Assembly (NCBI RefSeq): GCF_003386195.1
Contig: NZ_QRDX01000002.1
Span: 1 to 64,000 of the forward strand
DNA length: 64,000 nucleotides
Origin: Seonamhaeicola aphaedonensis
Lineage (GTDB): Bacteria; Bacteroidota; Bacteroidia; Flavobacteriales; Flavobacteriaceae
Direction of reading: 5' to 3'
Below the pieces are notes generated by a model. It was not told the DNA's origin. It saw only the letters and a program-made list of their open reading frames with translations, and ran no database searches. Made by a program: the position numbers and the translations under genes. This document shows positions 9,900 through 19,091 of the stretch, in pieces. Positions within the stretch are counted from its first letter, which is position 1. Each line of letters starts with the position of its first letter.

Positions 9900-10639
9900 T
9901 GGAATCTTGTGTGATAGATATTAATGCCGATGTAGGCGAAGGTATAGGTAATGAATCCGAATTAATGCCTTTAATATCGTCATGCAACATAGCCTGTGGA
10001 GGGCATGCAGGAGATGTTAATACCATGCATGAAGTAGTGCAATTAGCAAAAAAACATAAAGTTAAAATAGGAGCACACCCTTCGTTTCCAGATAGAGAAA
10101 ACTTTGGACGTAAGAGGATGGATATATCTTGTGCAGCATTGATTACTTCATTGAAACATCAAATAAAAGACCTCTTAAGTATACTACATAAAGAAAATGC
10201 AACATTGCATCATATTAAACCCCATGGAGCACTTTATAACTTAGCAGCAGAAAATGAAAAGTTTGCTAATGTGATTATTGAAGTGATTAAAAGTATGGAT
10301 AGACCAGTACAATTATATGTACCGTATAAATCTGTTATTGCAACATTGGCTAAAGAAAACAAGATTGAAATTACTTATGAGGCGTTTGCAGATAGAAACT
10401 ATAATAATGATTTAAGTCTAGTTTCTAGGGAAGAAAATAATGCCATCATTACTGATGAAAACCAAATGCTGCAGCATGTTTTATATATGGTGAAAAATAA
10501 AATGGTGAAAACAGTTTCGGGAAAAGAAATACCAATTTTGGCAGAAACTATTTGTGTTCATGGTGATGGCCCTAATGTGATTAAAATGGTAAAAACTTTG
10601 AATAAAAAACTAGAAGTAAACGGTGTAAGAATCTGTTAA
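9899..10639 (+). CDS. pxpA: 5-oxoprolinase subunit A (LamB/YcsF family)
   Basis: 246 aa, full length. The N-terminus IDINADVGEGIGNESELMP and SSCNIACGGHAGD, followed by KIGAHPSFPDRENFGR and LHHIKPHGALYN, are LamB/YcsF signatures. PxpA, PxpB and PxpC together form the ATP-dependent bacterial 5-oxoprolinase, which opens 5-oxo-L-proline (pyroglutamate) to L-glutamate and so removes a damage product of glutamine and glutamate. The gene overlaps the stop of the transporter gene by one base and is followed by pxpB after 3 bp, so it is a tight operon. Confidence 0.94.
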   Translation: MESCVIDINADVGEGIGNESELMPLISSCNIACGGHAGDVNTMHEVVQLAKKHKVKIGAHPSFPDRENFGRKRMDISCAALITSLKHQIKDLLSILHKENATLHHIKPHGALYNLAAENEKFANVIIEVIKSMDRPVQLYVPYKSVIATLAKENKIEITYEAFADRNYNNDLSLVSREENNAIITDENQMLQHVLYMVKNKMVKTVSGKEIPILAETICVHGDGPNVIKMVKTLNKKLEVNGVRIC

Positions 10640-10642
10640 TAT

Positions 10643-11374
10643 ATGTCTTACAATCTAACATATAAATCATTTGGTGAGCGTTCAATTTTAATTGAGTGGC
10701 CTCAGATTATAGATAAGGATATTCTATATGATGTACTGGCTTTCAAAGAAACTATTCAAAATTCAAATATTAAAGCGCTACCAGAGGTTAATAATGCATA
10801 TAATTCACTATTAGTTGTTTATAGTTTGTTAGAGTTCAACTTTGAAAACAAGGTTAAAACTTTAAAAGAAGTCTATAAGAATTTAAAAAAAATTCATAAA
10901 CCTACTTTCAATTTATGGAAGATTCCGGTTTGTTATGATTCCTGTTTTGGAATTGATATTGAAGCACTGGCAAATTCTAAAAACATATCTGTTGAAAATT
11001 TAGTAATACTTCACACTGAAACTTATTATACTGTTTATTTTATTGGATTTTTGCCTGGGTTTTTATATTTAGCTGGTTTAAATGAAGTACTGCATACACC
11101 AAGAAAAGCAACACCAAGGTTGAAAATAGAAAAAGGAGCTGTAGCTATTGGGGGAGCACAAACAGGGGTGTATCCTTGTAAAAGTCCGGGAGGTTGGAAT
11201 ATTATAGGCAATTCACCCATTAACTTTTTCAATATTGAAAATGAAGTACCATGTTTTGCTACTTCTGGAGACCAAATTCAATTTTATGCCATATCAAAAC
11301 ATGAACATGCAAATATTAAAACTCTAGTAGAAGCTGGTGTATACCAAATAGAAAGTGAGGTGATGCATGGTTAA
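10643..11374 (+). CDS. pxpB: 5-oxoprolinase subunit B (KipI-like allophanate hydrolase subunit 1 family)
   Basis: 243 aa, full length. The family motif region is clear: YTVYFIGFLPGFLYLAGL, HTPRKATPRLKIEKGAVAIGG, GVYPCKSPGGWNIIGNSP. This is the AHS1 domain, a cyclophilin-like fold. In the PxpABC complex it pairs with PxpC; in Bacillus the homologue KipI was first described as a histidine-kinase inhibitor. Its 3' end overlaps the start of pxpC by 8 bp in another frame, which argues for coupled translation and equal dosage of the two subunits. Confidence 0.93.
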   Translation: MSYNLTYKSFGERSILIEWPQIIDKDILYDVLAFKETIQNSNIKALPEVNNAYNSLLVVYSLLEFNFENKVKTLKEVYKNLKKIHKPTFNLWKIPVCYDSCFGIDIEALANSKNISVENLVILHTETYYTVYFIGFLPGFLYLAGLNEVLHTPRKATPRLKIEKGAVAIGGAQTGVYPCKSPGGWNIIGNSPINFFNIENEVPCFATSGDQIQFYAISKHEHANIKTLVEAGVYQIESEVMHG

Positions 11375-12215
11375 GGTTTTAAATCCAGGCATCTATTCAT
11401 CCATTCAAGATTTTGGCAGATTCGGGTTTCAGCAATTTGGGGTACCTTTATCTGGTGTTATGGACAAAAATGCAGCATCATTTGCTAATGCAATTATAGC
11501 CAATGCTAAAGATTTACCAGTTCTTGAAATAACTATGATGGGACCAAAATTACAGTTTGATTGCAATACATTAATCTGTATTTCGGGAGCGGATATGTCA
11601 CCTAAACTAAACAGTATACCTTTTTCAATCAATAAGGTAATCTCAGTTAAAAAGGGAGACATTTTGTCTTTTGGAAGATTAGTTAATGGGTTTCGGTCGT
11701 ATTTGGCAGTTTCTGGAGGTTTTAAAACGGATTATATAATGCAAAGTTACAGCATGTATTATGGAATAACTAAAAAAACGAAAATTGAAAAAGGTGATAT
11801 TTTAGAGATTGAATCTAATAAGAAATCCTTAGAAAGCCATCATGCTTCTATCAAAGTTAATAATGACTATTTTAATTTGAAAGAGATAGAAGTGTTTAAA
11901 GGGCCTGAATTTGATAAACTATCAGAAGCACAAAAAAAAATCCTTTTTAATCAAGACTTTACTATCTCTAAAGATAACAATAGAATGGCTTATCAATTAA
12001 ACGAAGAATTAGAAAACGATATAGAGCCCATCATCACATCTTTGGTGTTACCTGGAACATTACAGTTAACACCTTCTGGAAAGATAATATTATTAATGCG
12101 CGATTGTCAAACCACCGGGGGCTATCCTAGAGTTTTACAATTAAGTGAAGATTCTATAAATGCGATAGCACAAAAGTTTACAGGAAATAAAGTTTGTTTT
12201 AAGCTAATAAGTTAA
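11367..12215 (+). CDS. pxpC: 5-oxoprolinase subunit C (KipA-like, AHS2 family)
   Basis: 282 aa, full length. It starts [20 protein letters not shown] and continues [20 protein letters not shown], both standard for the AHS2/biotin-dependent carboxyltransferase-like family; [21 protein letters not shown] near the end is also typical. It forms the catalytic complex with PxpB and PxpA. It ends head-on against deoD: the two stop codons share the palindrome TTAA (12212-12215), leaving no intergenic space and no terminator between the convergent operons. Confidence 0.93.
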   Translation: MVKVLNPGIYSSIQDFGRFGFQQFGVPLSGVMDKNAASFANAIIANAKDLPVLEITMMGPKLQFDCNTLICISGADMSPKLNSIPFSINKVISVKKGDILSFGRLVNGFRSYLAVSGGFKTDYIMQSYSMYYGITKKTKIEKGDILEIESNKKSLESHHASIKVNNDYFNLKEIEVFKGPEFDKLSEAQKKILFNQDFTISKDNNRMAYQLNEELENDIEPIITSLVLPGTLQLTPSGKIILLMRDCQTTGGYPRVLQLSEDSINAIAQKFTGNKVCFKLIS

Positions 12216-12910
12216 GCGAGTTCTAGCGCAATCTCAATCATATCACTAAAGGTGGTTTCTCGGTCTTTGCTAGTTAGTTTATCTCCTGTAACTAAAGAAT
12301 CGGAGATAGTTAAAATACTCAAAGCCTTTACATTATGTTTTGCTGCTACAGTGTATAAACCAGCTGTTTCCATTTCAACACATAGTACACCGAATTTCGA
12401 CCATTTTTTGTAGGATTCAAAATCATCAGCATAAAACTCATCCGAGGTAAAAACATTTCCAGCCTTTATAGTAATATTTTTAGCTTCGGCAGCTTCAACC
12501 GCCTTTTGAAATAGGTCAAAATTTGCAGTAGGCGCATAGTCTGCTCCACCAAACCGCAGTTCATTTAAACCTGAATTTGAGGAGGCAGCCATAGCAAGGA
12601 CCACATCTCGTATTTTAACATGTTCTTGATAAGAGCCAGCACTACCAACCCTAATTAGATTTTTTACACCATATTCATTAATTAATTCATGAACATAGAT
12701 AGAAATAGAGGGTACACCCATACCAGTTCCCATAACAGATACTATTTTACCCTTATAGGTCCCCGTGTATCCCAACATACCTCTAACTTTATTAAAACAA
12801 ATGGGGTTTTCAAGAAATGTTTCTGCAATCCATTTAGCACGAAGTGGATCACCTGGAAGTAAAATAGTTTCTGCAATATCGCCTTTTTTGGCTTCAATAT
12901 GTACACTCAT
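12212..12910 (-). CDS. deoD: Purine-nucleoside phosphorylase, DeoD type
   Basis: 232 aa, normal for hexameric DeoD. Signatures include [20 protein letters not shown] (phosphate and ribose contacts), [49 protein letters not shown] and [10 protein letters not shown], and the catalytic-Asp region [12 protein letters not shown]. It cleaves purine (deoxy)ribonucleosides with phosphate to base and (deoxy)ribose-1-phosphate. It lies 6 bp downstream of deoC on the same strand: phosphorylase and aldolase together feed deoxyribose into glycolysis. A phosphopentomutase is not in the window. Confidence 0.94.
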   Translation of the reverse strand: MSVHIEAKKGDIAETILLPGDPLRAKWIAETFLENPICFNKVRGMLGYTGTYKGKIVSVMGTGMGVPSISIYVHELINEYGVKNLIRVGSAGSYQEHVKIRDVVLAMAASSNSGLNELRFGGADYAPTANFDLFQKAVEAAEAKNITIKAGNVFTSDEFYADDFESYKKWSKFGVLCVEMETAGLYTVAAKHNVKALSILTISDSLVTGDKLTSKDRETTFSDMIEIALELA

Positions 12911-12916
12911 AAAATT

Positions 12917-13585
12917 TTAATAATTAGATTTTGAATTAGTTGTTCCTTCAACAATATCAATTCCAGATGAAGTGCCTATTCTATCTACGCCCAAATTAAT
13001 ATATTCCATAGCTGTCTTAGTATCTTTTATACCGCCAGAGGCTTTTATTTTAATGCATTTTTTGCAAACACTTACCATAATTTTTACATCTTCCTTTGTT
13101 GCACCTCCAATCCCAAATCCAGTAGATGTTTTAACAAAATCTGCTCCACTTTGAATGGCTAATTCACTGGCTTTTATAATTTCAATCTCCTCAAGATAGC
13201 AAGTTTCTAAAATTACTTTTAAGACGTTGTTTGGCATGATGGATTTTACAGATTCTATATCTTTCCAAACGGCATCAAAATCTTTACTTTTTAAAAGTCC
13301 AATATTGATTACCATATCAATTTCATCAGCCCCATCTTTTAAAGCAGATTTAGCCTCGAAAACTTTTGCTGGGGTAGACATGGCTCCTAATGGGAAACCA
13401 ATAACACTGCATATCTTAATATCAGTTCCTTTTAATTGTTCTTTTGCCAAGGCTACATAACAGCTATTGACACACACCGAAAAAAAATGATACTTTTTAG
13501 CTTCATCACAAAGCTGTATAATATCAAATTTTGTAGCAGTTGCTTTTAAAAGGGTATGGTCTATATATTTGCTTAATGTATTCAA
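12917..13585 (-). CDS. deoC: Deoxyribose-phosphate aldolase
   Basis: 222 aa. The start is TTG at 13585, giving MNTLSKYIDHTLLK, which places the conserved DHTLLK motif correctly. The catalytic set is complete: Asp90 (ADEIDMVINIG), Schiff-base Lys152 (FVKTSTGFGIGGAT) and the second Lys181 (IKASGGIKD). The enzyme splits 2-deoxyribose-5-phosphate into glyceraldehyde-3-phosphate and acetaldehyde. It is the first gene of a two-gene nucleoside salvage operon with deoD. A divergent paralogue lies 171 bp upstream on the same strand. Confidence 0.94.
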   Translation of the reverse strand: MNTLSKYIDHTLLKATATKFDIIQLCDEAKKYHFFSVCVNSCYVALAKEQLKGTDIKICSVIGFPLGAMSTPAKVFEAKSALKDGADEIDMVINIGLLKSKDFDAVWKDIESVKSIMPNNVLKVILETCYLEEIEIIKASELAIQSGADFVKTSTGFGIGGATKEDVKIMVSVCKKCIKIKASGGIKDTKTAMEYINLGVDRIGTSSGIDIVEGTTNSKSNY

Positions 13586-13690
13586 AACTATGTTAAAGTT
13601 AAAGCTATTTTAGTTCTAATCAAACACAAATGTGTGAATATTAAATTAGGCTTTTAAGTATATGTAAGAATGACTAATATCAGTTTAAAA

Positions 13691-13723
13691 CAACAAAAAA
13701 AGCTATATTTTAAATATAGCCTT
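13691..13723 (-). terminator. Rho-independent terminator of the second deoC-like gene
   Basis: On the minus strand a hairpin (GGCTATATTT / AAATATAGC) is followed by a run of T residues. It lies 34 bp past the stop of the deoC paralogue at 13757. It should separate that gene's transcript from the deoC-deoD operon. Confidence 0.65.
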
Positions 13724-13748
13724 TAGTCTATGTTCTTTAGTCTATGTT
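13721..13748. repeat. Perfect 14-bp tandem duplication
   Basis: CTTTAGTCTATGTT occurs twice in direct succession (13721-13734 and 13735-13748), between the terminator stem and the stop codon of the deoC paralogue. It looks like a recent slippage duplication. Confidence 0.7.
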
Positions 13749-13756
13749 CCTTAGAG

Positions 13757-14404
13757 TTATGCAGCAACCTCACTGGCTTTAAAATCAGAATTTATACCAA
13801 TTCTATCTACACCAATGTCGAGATATTTCGAAGCGGTTTCTTCATCATAGATACCATCAAAGGCGCAGATTTTAATTCGATTTTTAACAGACTTTTTTAG
13901 AATTTTCACAACCGTTAAGGTGGCACCACCTTTTGAAAAGCCTGTAGAAGTTTTTATGTAGTCAACCTTTGCATCTAAACAGATTTGACAAGCTTTTAGT
14001 ACTTCGTTCTTGTTCAACTCTGAAATTTCTATGATTACTTTTAAAGGTATGCTTCCTATAGCTAACTTTACATCGGTGACATCTCGTAAAACAGACACAT
14101 AGTTTTTACTTTTAAAAAGTCCCAGATTAATTACCATATCTATTTCGTCAGCTCCATTTTCAATAGCTGTTTTAGCTTCATGGATTTTGGTTAAGGTATC
14201 AGTTGTGCCAAAAGGAAAACCAACTGTTGATACTAATTTTACATCACTACCTTCAAGAAGTTGTTTTGCTAACGCAACATAGCTGCTATTTATACATACA
14301 GAATGCGCTTCTAATGCTACTGCTTCTTGGCATAAATCTATGATATCTCGTTCGCTAGTTCTAGGATGTAACTGGGTAAGTTCAAAAATTTTGAATAAGT
14401 TCAT
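13757..14404 (-). CDS. DeoC-like paralogue lacking the second catalytic lysine
   Basis: 215 aa, clearly related to the neighbouring deoC (shared VCINSSYVALAK, GADEIDMVINLGLFKSK, YIKTSTGFSKGGAT, LDIGVDRIG). Asp89 and the Schiff-base Lys151 are kept. The segment that holds the second active-site lysine in true DERA (IKASGGI in the neighbour, Lys181) reads IKICAFDGI here, so that lysine is Cys180 and the following Ser-Gly is replaced by Phe-Asp. The DHTLLK motif near the N-terminus is also missing. Without the second lysine the classic aldol reaction should be strongly impaired, so a changed substrate, a regulatory role or early decay are the options. The frame is intact, and an inverted repeat lies 71 bp upstream. 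Confidence 0.8.
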   Translation of the reverse strand: MNLFKIFELTQLHPRTSERDIIDLCQEAVALEAHSVCINSSYVALAKQLLEGSDVKLVSTVGFPFGTTDTLTKIHEAKTAIENGADEIDMVINLGLFKSKNYVSVLRDVTDVKLAIGSIPLKVIIEISELNKNEVLKACQICLDAKVDYIKTSTGFSKGGATLTVVKILKKSVKNRIKICAFDGIYDEETASKYLDIGVDRIGINSDFKASEVAA

Positions 14405-14474
14405 TGTCTTAAGTAGGTTTTAAATCTATTTTATTGGAGGGAAACCATAAAATAGGTGCTATTAATTGTAAATA

Positions 14475-14499
14475 AATGTATTGGTTGGTGCAATACATT
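14475..14499. promoter_or_regulatory. Inverted repeat, possible operator upstream of the deoC paralogue
   Basis: AATGTATTG, a 7-bp spacer, then CAATACATT: arms of 9 bp without mismatch. It lies 71 bp before the start codon of the deoC-like gene. No T-run follows on either strand, so a protein-binding site fits better than a terminator. The binding protein is unknown. Confidence 0.4.
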
Positions 14500-14675
14500 G
14501 AAACACGAATTTATAAATAATTTTAGTTGAAAACATCTTTAAGAAAGGATTTTCGATGAACTACAAACACAATTTTTTTAACTAACTAATTTTCAAATAA
14601 TTGTATTTTGTCCAGGTTTTAAGTTTTTAAACGATGTTTTTGGTATTTAAACTATAGAAATTTTTAAAACCTCTT

Positions 14676-14720
14676 AATAAAAAAAGCAACGATTATCTTA
14701 AATAGATTCACGTTGCTTTT
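14676..14720 (-). terminator. Rho-independent terminator of clpB
   Basis: On the minus strand AAAAGCAACG and CGTTGCTTTT form a stem around a long AT-rich loop, with a T-run at the end. It lies 67 bp after the clpB stop. Confidence 0.6.
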
Positions 14721-14786
14721 CAACTAACCAACCAACTAATAGACTGTTGAAAGAACAAAATGTTACAACATCCTATAAAAATTACT

Positions 14787-17393
14787 TTAAATTTCTTCAG
14801 TCACTAAATCTCTTTGATTTCTAAAAACTAGTTTATCATCAAAAGCGTCTAACAAAATAATGCTATCGGTAGTTACCTTACCAGCTAGTATTTCTTTACT
14901 TAAAGCATTGAGCACCTCTTTCTGAATGATACGTTTTACAGGTCTTGCACCATATTCAGGGTTGTAGCCTTTCATTGCTAAATATTGTACGGCCTCTGTT
15001 GTTGCATCAAACGTGATATTTTGTTGTGCCAACATTTTAGTAACATTTTTAAGTTGTAGACCAACAATATCAAAAATGTTTTCCTTAGTTAAAGGCGTAA
15101 ACATCACGATATCATCTATTCTGTTTAAAAACTCTGGTCTTACATTTTGCTTTAATAATGCTAACACATCAATTTTGGCAGCTTCAATAGCTGAATTCAT
15201 ATCTCTAGTAGCCTCAAAACGCTCTTGAATTATAGAGCTTCCAATGTTAGACGTCATAATGATGATTGTGTTTTTAAAATTGGCTACACGACCTTTATTA
15301 TCGGTTAAATGTCCTTCGTCCAAAACTTGAAGCAGAATATTAAATGTATCAGGATGTGCTTTTTCAATTTCATCTAAAAGAACCACAGAATATGGTTTTC
15401 TTCTAACGGCCTCAGTCAATTGTCCACCTTCATCATAACCAACATATCCTGGAGGAGCCCCAACCAATCTACTCACCGCGTGACGTTCTTGGTATTCGCT
15501 CATATCAATACGTGTCATGGCATTTTCGTCATCAAAAAGATATTCTGCCAATGCTTTTGCAAGTTCTGTTTTTCCAACCCCCGTAGTTCCTAAAAACAGA
15601 AAGGTTCCTATGGGTTTTTGTGGATTTTGTAATCCTGCTCTACTGCGTCTTACGGCATCACTCACAGCTTCAATAGCTTCCTCTTGTCCCACAACTCTTT
15701 TGTGAAGCTCGTCTTCTAACTTTAGCAGTTTTTCGCGTTCGCTCTGAATCATTTTAGTTACAGGAATTCCAGTCCATTTAGCAACTACTTCCGCAATGTC
15801 TTCATAAGTCACTTCCTCCTTAATTAAGGAGTTTTCAGATTGTTCTTGTAATTGCTTTTGGTAAACCTCAAGCTGCTCTTGTGCTTCTTTTATCTTACCA
15901 TATCGTAATTCGGCTACTTTTCCATAATCACCATCCCGCTCTGCACGTTCGGCTTCCAATTTATAATTTTCAATATCCTGTTTAATGTTTTGGATATTGT
16001 CAACGACTTCTTTTTCACTTTTCCATTTGGCATTTATTTCGTTTCTAGCTTCTTTTACGTTAGCTAAATCTGAACGTAGCGATTTTAATTTAGCCTCATC
16101 TTTTTCACGTTTAATAGCTTCAATTTCAATTTCTAACTGCATAATCTTTCTATCCAGAACATCTAATTCTTCTGGTTTTGAATTGATTTCCATGCGTAGT
16201 TTAGAAGCTGCTTCATCCATTAAATCAATAGCTTTATCTGGTAAAAATCGATTGGTAATGTAACGTGTTGATAATTCTACGGCACCAATAATGGCTTCAT
16301 CTTTAATACGAACTTTATGATGTGTTTCGTATTTCTCTTTTATCCCACGAAGTATGGATATGGCACTTTCTGTATCAGGTTCATCTACCATTACTTTTTG
16401 AAAACGACGTTCTAAAGCTTTATCTTTTTCAAAGTATTTTTGATACTCATCTAAAGTAGTGGCTCCAATAGCTCGCAGTTCCCCCCGAGCTAAAGCTGGT
16501 TTTAGTATATTGGCCGCATCCATGGCACCTTGGCCACCACCAGCCCCAACAAGAGTATGTATTTCATCAATGAACAGCACAATATCTCCTTCGCTTGTGG
16601 TTACCTCTTTAATTACGGCTTTAAGGCGTTCTTCAAACTCACCTTTGTATTTAGCGCCAGCAATTAAAGCTCCCATGTCTAAAGCAAAAATTTGCTTATC
16701 TTTTAAATTTTCAGGAATATCGCCGTCAATAATTCTATGTGCTAAACCTTCAGCAATAGCTGTTTTTCCAGTACCAGGTTCACCCACAAGTATGGGGTTA
16801 TTTTTAGTTCTGCGAGATAAAATTTGAAGAATTCTGCGAATCTCTTCATCTCTACCAATTACAGGGTCTAGTTTGCCGTCTTTAGCTAATTGGTTTAGAT
16901 TTTTAGCATACTTACTTAATGAATTGTAGGTATCCTCTTGACTTTGTGAGGTAACACGATCCCCTTTGCGTAATTCTTCAACAGCAGAATGTAAACCTTT
17001 TTCGGTAACACCCTGATCTTTCAGCATCTGTGCTATTTTGCTTTTCGATTTAAAAATGGCAATTATTAAATGTTCAACAGAGACAAAGTCATCTTTCATA
17101 TTCTTAGCAATGATAGATGCTTCATTTAGGCTTTTACCAGTTTCTCTGGAGAGCATTAATTCTGACCCACTTACTTTTGAAAAGCTTTCCAGTTGTTTAT
17201 CTAAAGCTTGTTGAAGTACAGGTACATTAACATTGAGTTTTTTCAAAATAAAAGGTAACACATTTTCATCAACCTCAAAAAGAGCCTTAAAAAGGTGTTC
17301 ATTTTCTATTTGTTGATGACTATAACCTTCCGCTATCTGTTGCGCTTGTTGTATAGCCTCTTGTGATTTTATTGTATAATTATTAAAGTTCAT
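14787..17393 (-). CDS. clpB: ATP-dependent disaggregase chaperone ClpB
   Basis: 868 aa, full length. Clp N-terminal repeats at residues 1-145; first AAA+ module with Walker A GEPGTGKT at 204-211; a long coiled-coil middle domain (about 400-530, rich in Lys/Glu/Leu), which distinguishes ClpB from ClpA and ClpC; second AAA+ module with GTTGVGKT (about 605) and [16 protein letters not shown] before it. The C-terminal [19 protein letters not shown] is also typical. ClpB works with DnaK to pull proteins out of aggregates after heat stress. It appears monocistronic, with its own terminator downstream. I could not recognise a promoter in the 166 bp upstream. Confidence 0.97.
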   Translation of the reverse strand: MNFNNYTIKSQEAIQQAQQIAEGYSHQQIENEHLFKALFEVDENVLPFILKKLNVNVPVLQQALDKQLESFSKVSGSELMLSRETGKSLNEASIIAKNMKDDFVSVEHLIIAIFKSKSKIAQMLKDQGVTEKGLHSAVEELRKGDRVTSQSQEDTYNSLSKYAKNLNQLAKDGKLDPVIGRDEEIRRILQILSRRTKNNPILVGEPGTGKTAIAEGLAHRIIDGDIPENLKDKQIFALDMGALIAGAKYKGEFEERLKAVIKEVTTSEGDIVLFIDEIHTLVGAGGGQGAMDAANILKPALARGELRAIGATTLDEYQKYFEKDKALERRFQKVMVDEPDTESAISILRGIKEKYETHHKVRIKDEAIIGAVELSTRYITNRFLPDKAIDLMDEAASKLRMEINSKPEELDVLDRKIMQLEIEIEAIKREKDEAKLKSLRSDLANVKEARNEINAKWKSEKEVVDNIQNIKQDIENYKLEAERAERDGDYGKVAELRYGKIKEAQEQLEVYQKQLQEQSENSLIKEEVTYEDIAEVVAKWTGIPVTKMIQSEREKLLKLEDELHKRVVGQEEAIEAVSDAVRRSRAGLQNPQKPIGTFLFLGTTGVGKTELAKALAEYLFDDENAMTRIDMSEYQERHAVSRLVGAPPGYVGYDEGGQLTEAVRRKPYSVVLLDEIEKAHPDTFNILLQVLDEGHLTDNKGRVANFKNTIIIMTSNIGSSIIQERFEATRDMNSAIEAAKIDVLALLKQNVRPEFLNRIDDIVMFTPLTKENIFDIVGLQLKNVTKMLAQQNITFDATTEAVQYLAMKGYNPEYGARPVKRIIQKEVLNALSKEILAGKVTTDSIILLDAFDDKLVFRNQRDLVTEEI

Positions 17394-17559
17394 AGCGTTA
17401 AATTTGTTTCTTTACACATTACTTCGGTCAATAATCTTACCAATACATTTTACCGGACAAAATGTCGTCAAAAACCTTTGTTTTTATGACTTTTAGTCAG
17501 TTTGTAAGTTTAAGAGATTAGACCGACTTAAGGGGGAAATAATAAACTTTGAAAAGGAT

Positions 17560-17970
17560 ATGGGATTATTAAATAAATTGTTTGGAAGTACTACAGAGAA
17601 AAAAGAAGAAAAGATTTTACCTTGGATTGAATTAAATAGCATATTACAATTAAAAAAAATAGAAGAAAAATCAAAAGATAGAGTTCAGGTCATATTTAAA
17701 CATTCTACGCGTTGTGGTATTAGTAGAATGGTTTTAAATCAATTTGTAGCTGGCTATAATTTAAATGAGGAAGCTATTGATTTGTACTTTCTAGATTTGT
17801 TGAATTATAGAGAAATTTCTAATAAAATAGCTGAACAATTTCAGGTATGGCATGAATCGCCTCAACTTGTGGTTATCAAAGCAGGCTTTGTAGTTGCACA
17901 TGCGTCTCATGGACAAATTAACACTATTGATTTAAACAAGTTTATCGATTCTTCCATGATTCAGGGTTAA
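17560..17970 (+). CDS. ytxJ: Bacillithiol system redox-active protein YtxJ
   Basis: 136 aa, thioredoxin-like fold. IFKHSTRCGISRMVLNQF carries the single conserved Cys of YtxJ (BrxC) proteins, and WHESPQLVVIKAGFVVAHASHGQI corresponds to the cis-Pro and C-terminal part. In Firmicutes YtxJ reduces bacillithiolated proteins; its presence here suggests that this flavobacterium makes bacillithiol, as several relatives do. The gene is divergent from clpB. A weak hairpin (GCTTAAAAAGC then T-run, 17972-17989) just after the stop may be its terminator. Confidence 0.85.
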   Translation: MGLLNKLFGSTTEKKEEKILPWIELNSILQLKKIEEKSKDRVQVIFKHSTRCGISRMVLNQFVAGYNLNEEAIDLYFLDLLNYREISNKIAEQFQVWHESPQLVVIKAGFVVAHASHGQINTIDLNKFIDSSMIQG

Positions 17971-18087
17971 TGCTTAAAAAGCGTTTTTTACGTATCATTT
18001 TTGTGAGTCTCTCAAATAAGAACTTTTCATCAGATTTTTATTGTATAGAGAAATAACTTAGCTTTAATGCATTAAATTTTTATACCT

Positions 18088-18729
18088 ATGAAAGCGTGTC
18101 TTTTCCTAATAATTTTTGTTACTTGTTTTAACAACAGTAACTCTCAAAAACAAGAATACCTGTTTAATGGTGAAAATCTGGATGGTTGGACCATTTTTGT
18201 TAAAGACTCAATCATAAAACCTAATGAGTTTTTTTATGTTAGTGAGGGGGTGATTGAGACGGTTGGAAAGCCCGTAGGTTATTTAAGAACGGTTAAAGAA
18301 TATACAAGTTACAAATTACACCTTGAATGGCGCTACCCCGAAAAACCAACCAACAGTGGTGTTTTTGTACATGCAACAGGAGAGGATCTTATTTGGGTTG
18401 GTCACTACCAAGGGCAGTTAAAACATGAAAATGCAGGTGATTTCATCGTTCATGGCGTAGGCAGAAGCGCTACCCTGGCCGATAGTACTTACACATCTAC
18501 CGCTGACCATAAACCGCTTATTCCGAAATACGAAGCGTCTAGCGAGAAACCCCCCGGCGAATGGAATAGCTATGATATTATCTGTAAGGGGGATACTATC
18601 GAGTTGTTTGTAAATGGCGTACTCCAGAATGTAGCTACCAACTGTTCGGTAACCAAAGGTAGTATTGGTTTGCAGGCCGAAGGTTCTAAAATTCAGTTTA
18701 GAAATTTGTGGATAGAGATTTTAGATTAA
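18088..18729 (+). CDS. Exported DUF1080 (3-keto-disaccharide hydrolase-like) protein
   Basis: 213 aa with a signal peptide (MKACLFLIIFVTCFNNSNSQ). The whole mature part is one DUF1080 domain: LFNGENLDGWTIFVKD, the strand YKLHLEWRYPEKPTNSGVFV, and ELFVNGVLQNVATNCSVTKG, a concanavalin-like beta-sandwich. Some members hydrolyse 3-keto-glycosides or bind glycans; the precise substrate here is open. It is followed by a small YdhR-like gene 51 bp downstream. Confidence 0.85.
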   Translation: MKACLFLIIFVTCFNNSNSQKQEYLFNGENLDGWTIFVKDSIIKPNEFFYVSEGVIETVGKPVGYLRTVKEYTSYKLHLEWRYPEKPTNSGVFVHATGEDLIWVGHYQGQLKHENAGDFIVHGVGRSATLADSTYTSTADHKPLIPKYEASSEKPPGEWNSYDIICKGDTIELFVNGVLQNVATNCSVTKGSIGLQAEGSKIQFRNLWIEILD

Positions 18730-18780
18730 TAGTTTATTACAGTGATGAAAAATGCAGATATAACCTTTAAATAGACCATT

Positions 18781-19068
18781 ATGATAATACAAATAATTAG
18801 ATTGAAATCAAATTTACCAGAAGACGAATTATTAAGACGAGCCAAAGAACGAGAACCTCAGTTTAAAGCCATCTCAGGGTTGTTGCAAAAGTATTATGTT
18901 AAAATGGCCGACTCCGGGCAGTTTGGTGGTATTTATGTTTGGGATTCTGTAGAGTCTTTAAATGCTTTTAAAGCATCTGAGTTAGCAGCCAGTATTCCAG
19001 AAGCATACGAAATTGTAGAGGCACCAAATATTGAATTACTCAATGTACTTTTTAAACTTAGGGATTAG
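18781..19068 (+). CDS. YdhR-like small alpha/beta-barrel protein
   Basis: 95 aa. MIIQIIRLKSNLPEDELLRRAKEREPQ, YYVKMADSGQFGGIYVWDS and LNAFKASELAASIPEAY match the YdhR type of dimeric ferredoxin-like barrel proteins, often labelled putative monooxygenases. No cofactor site is visible, as is normal for the group. Function unknown; perhaps co-transcribed with the DUF1080 gene. Confidence 0.7.
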   Translation: MIIQIIRLKSNLPEDELLRRAKEREPQFKAISGLLQKYYVKMADSGQFGGIYVWDSVESLNAFKASELAASIPEAYEIVEAPNIELLNVLFKLRD

Positions 19069-19091
19069 TTAATTTGAATCTAAAAATATAA

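Larger units (their letters stand above)
14405..14786. other. Intergenic region between clpB and the deoC paralogue
   Basis: 382 bases without a gene. It holds the 25-bp inverted repeat at 14475-14499 and the clpB terminator at 14676-14720, listed separately. The remainder is AT-rich with no recognisable RNA gene. Confidence 0.6.

Noticed and set aside
15985-16827. Plus-strand frames of 92 and 122 codons opposite clpB
   Set aside because: Low-complexity Ser/Leu/Ala strings caused by the codon pattern of clpB on the other strand.
17477-17504. TTTG and TCAGTTTG as a promoter of ytxJ
   Set aside because: The -7 box has a mismatch in the TA and the spacer is only 16 bp.
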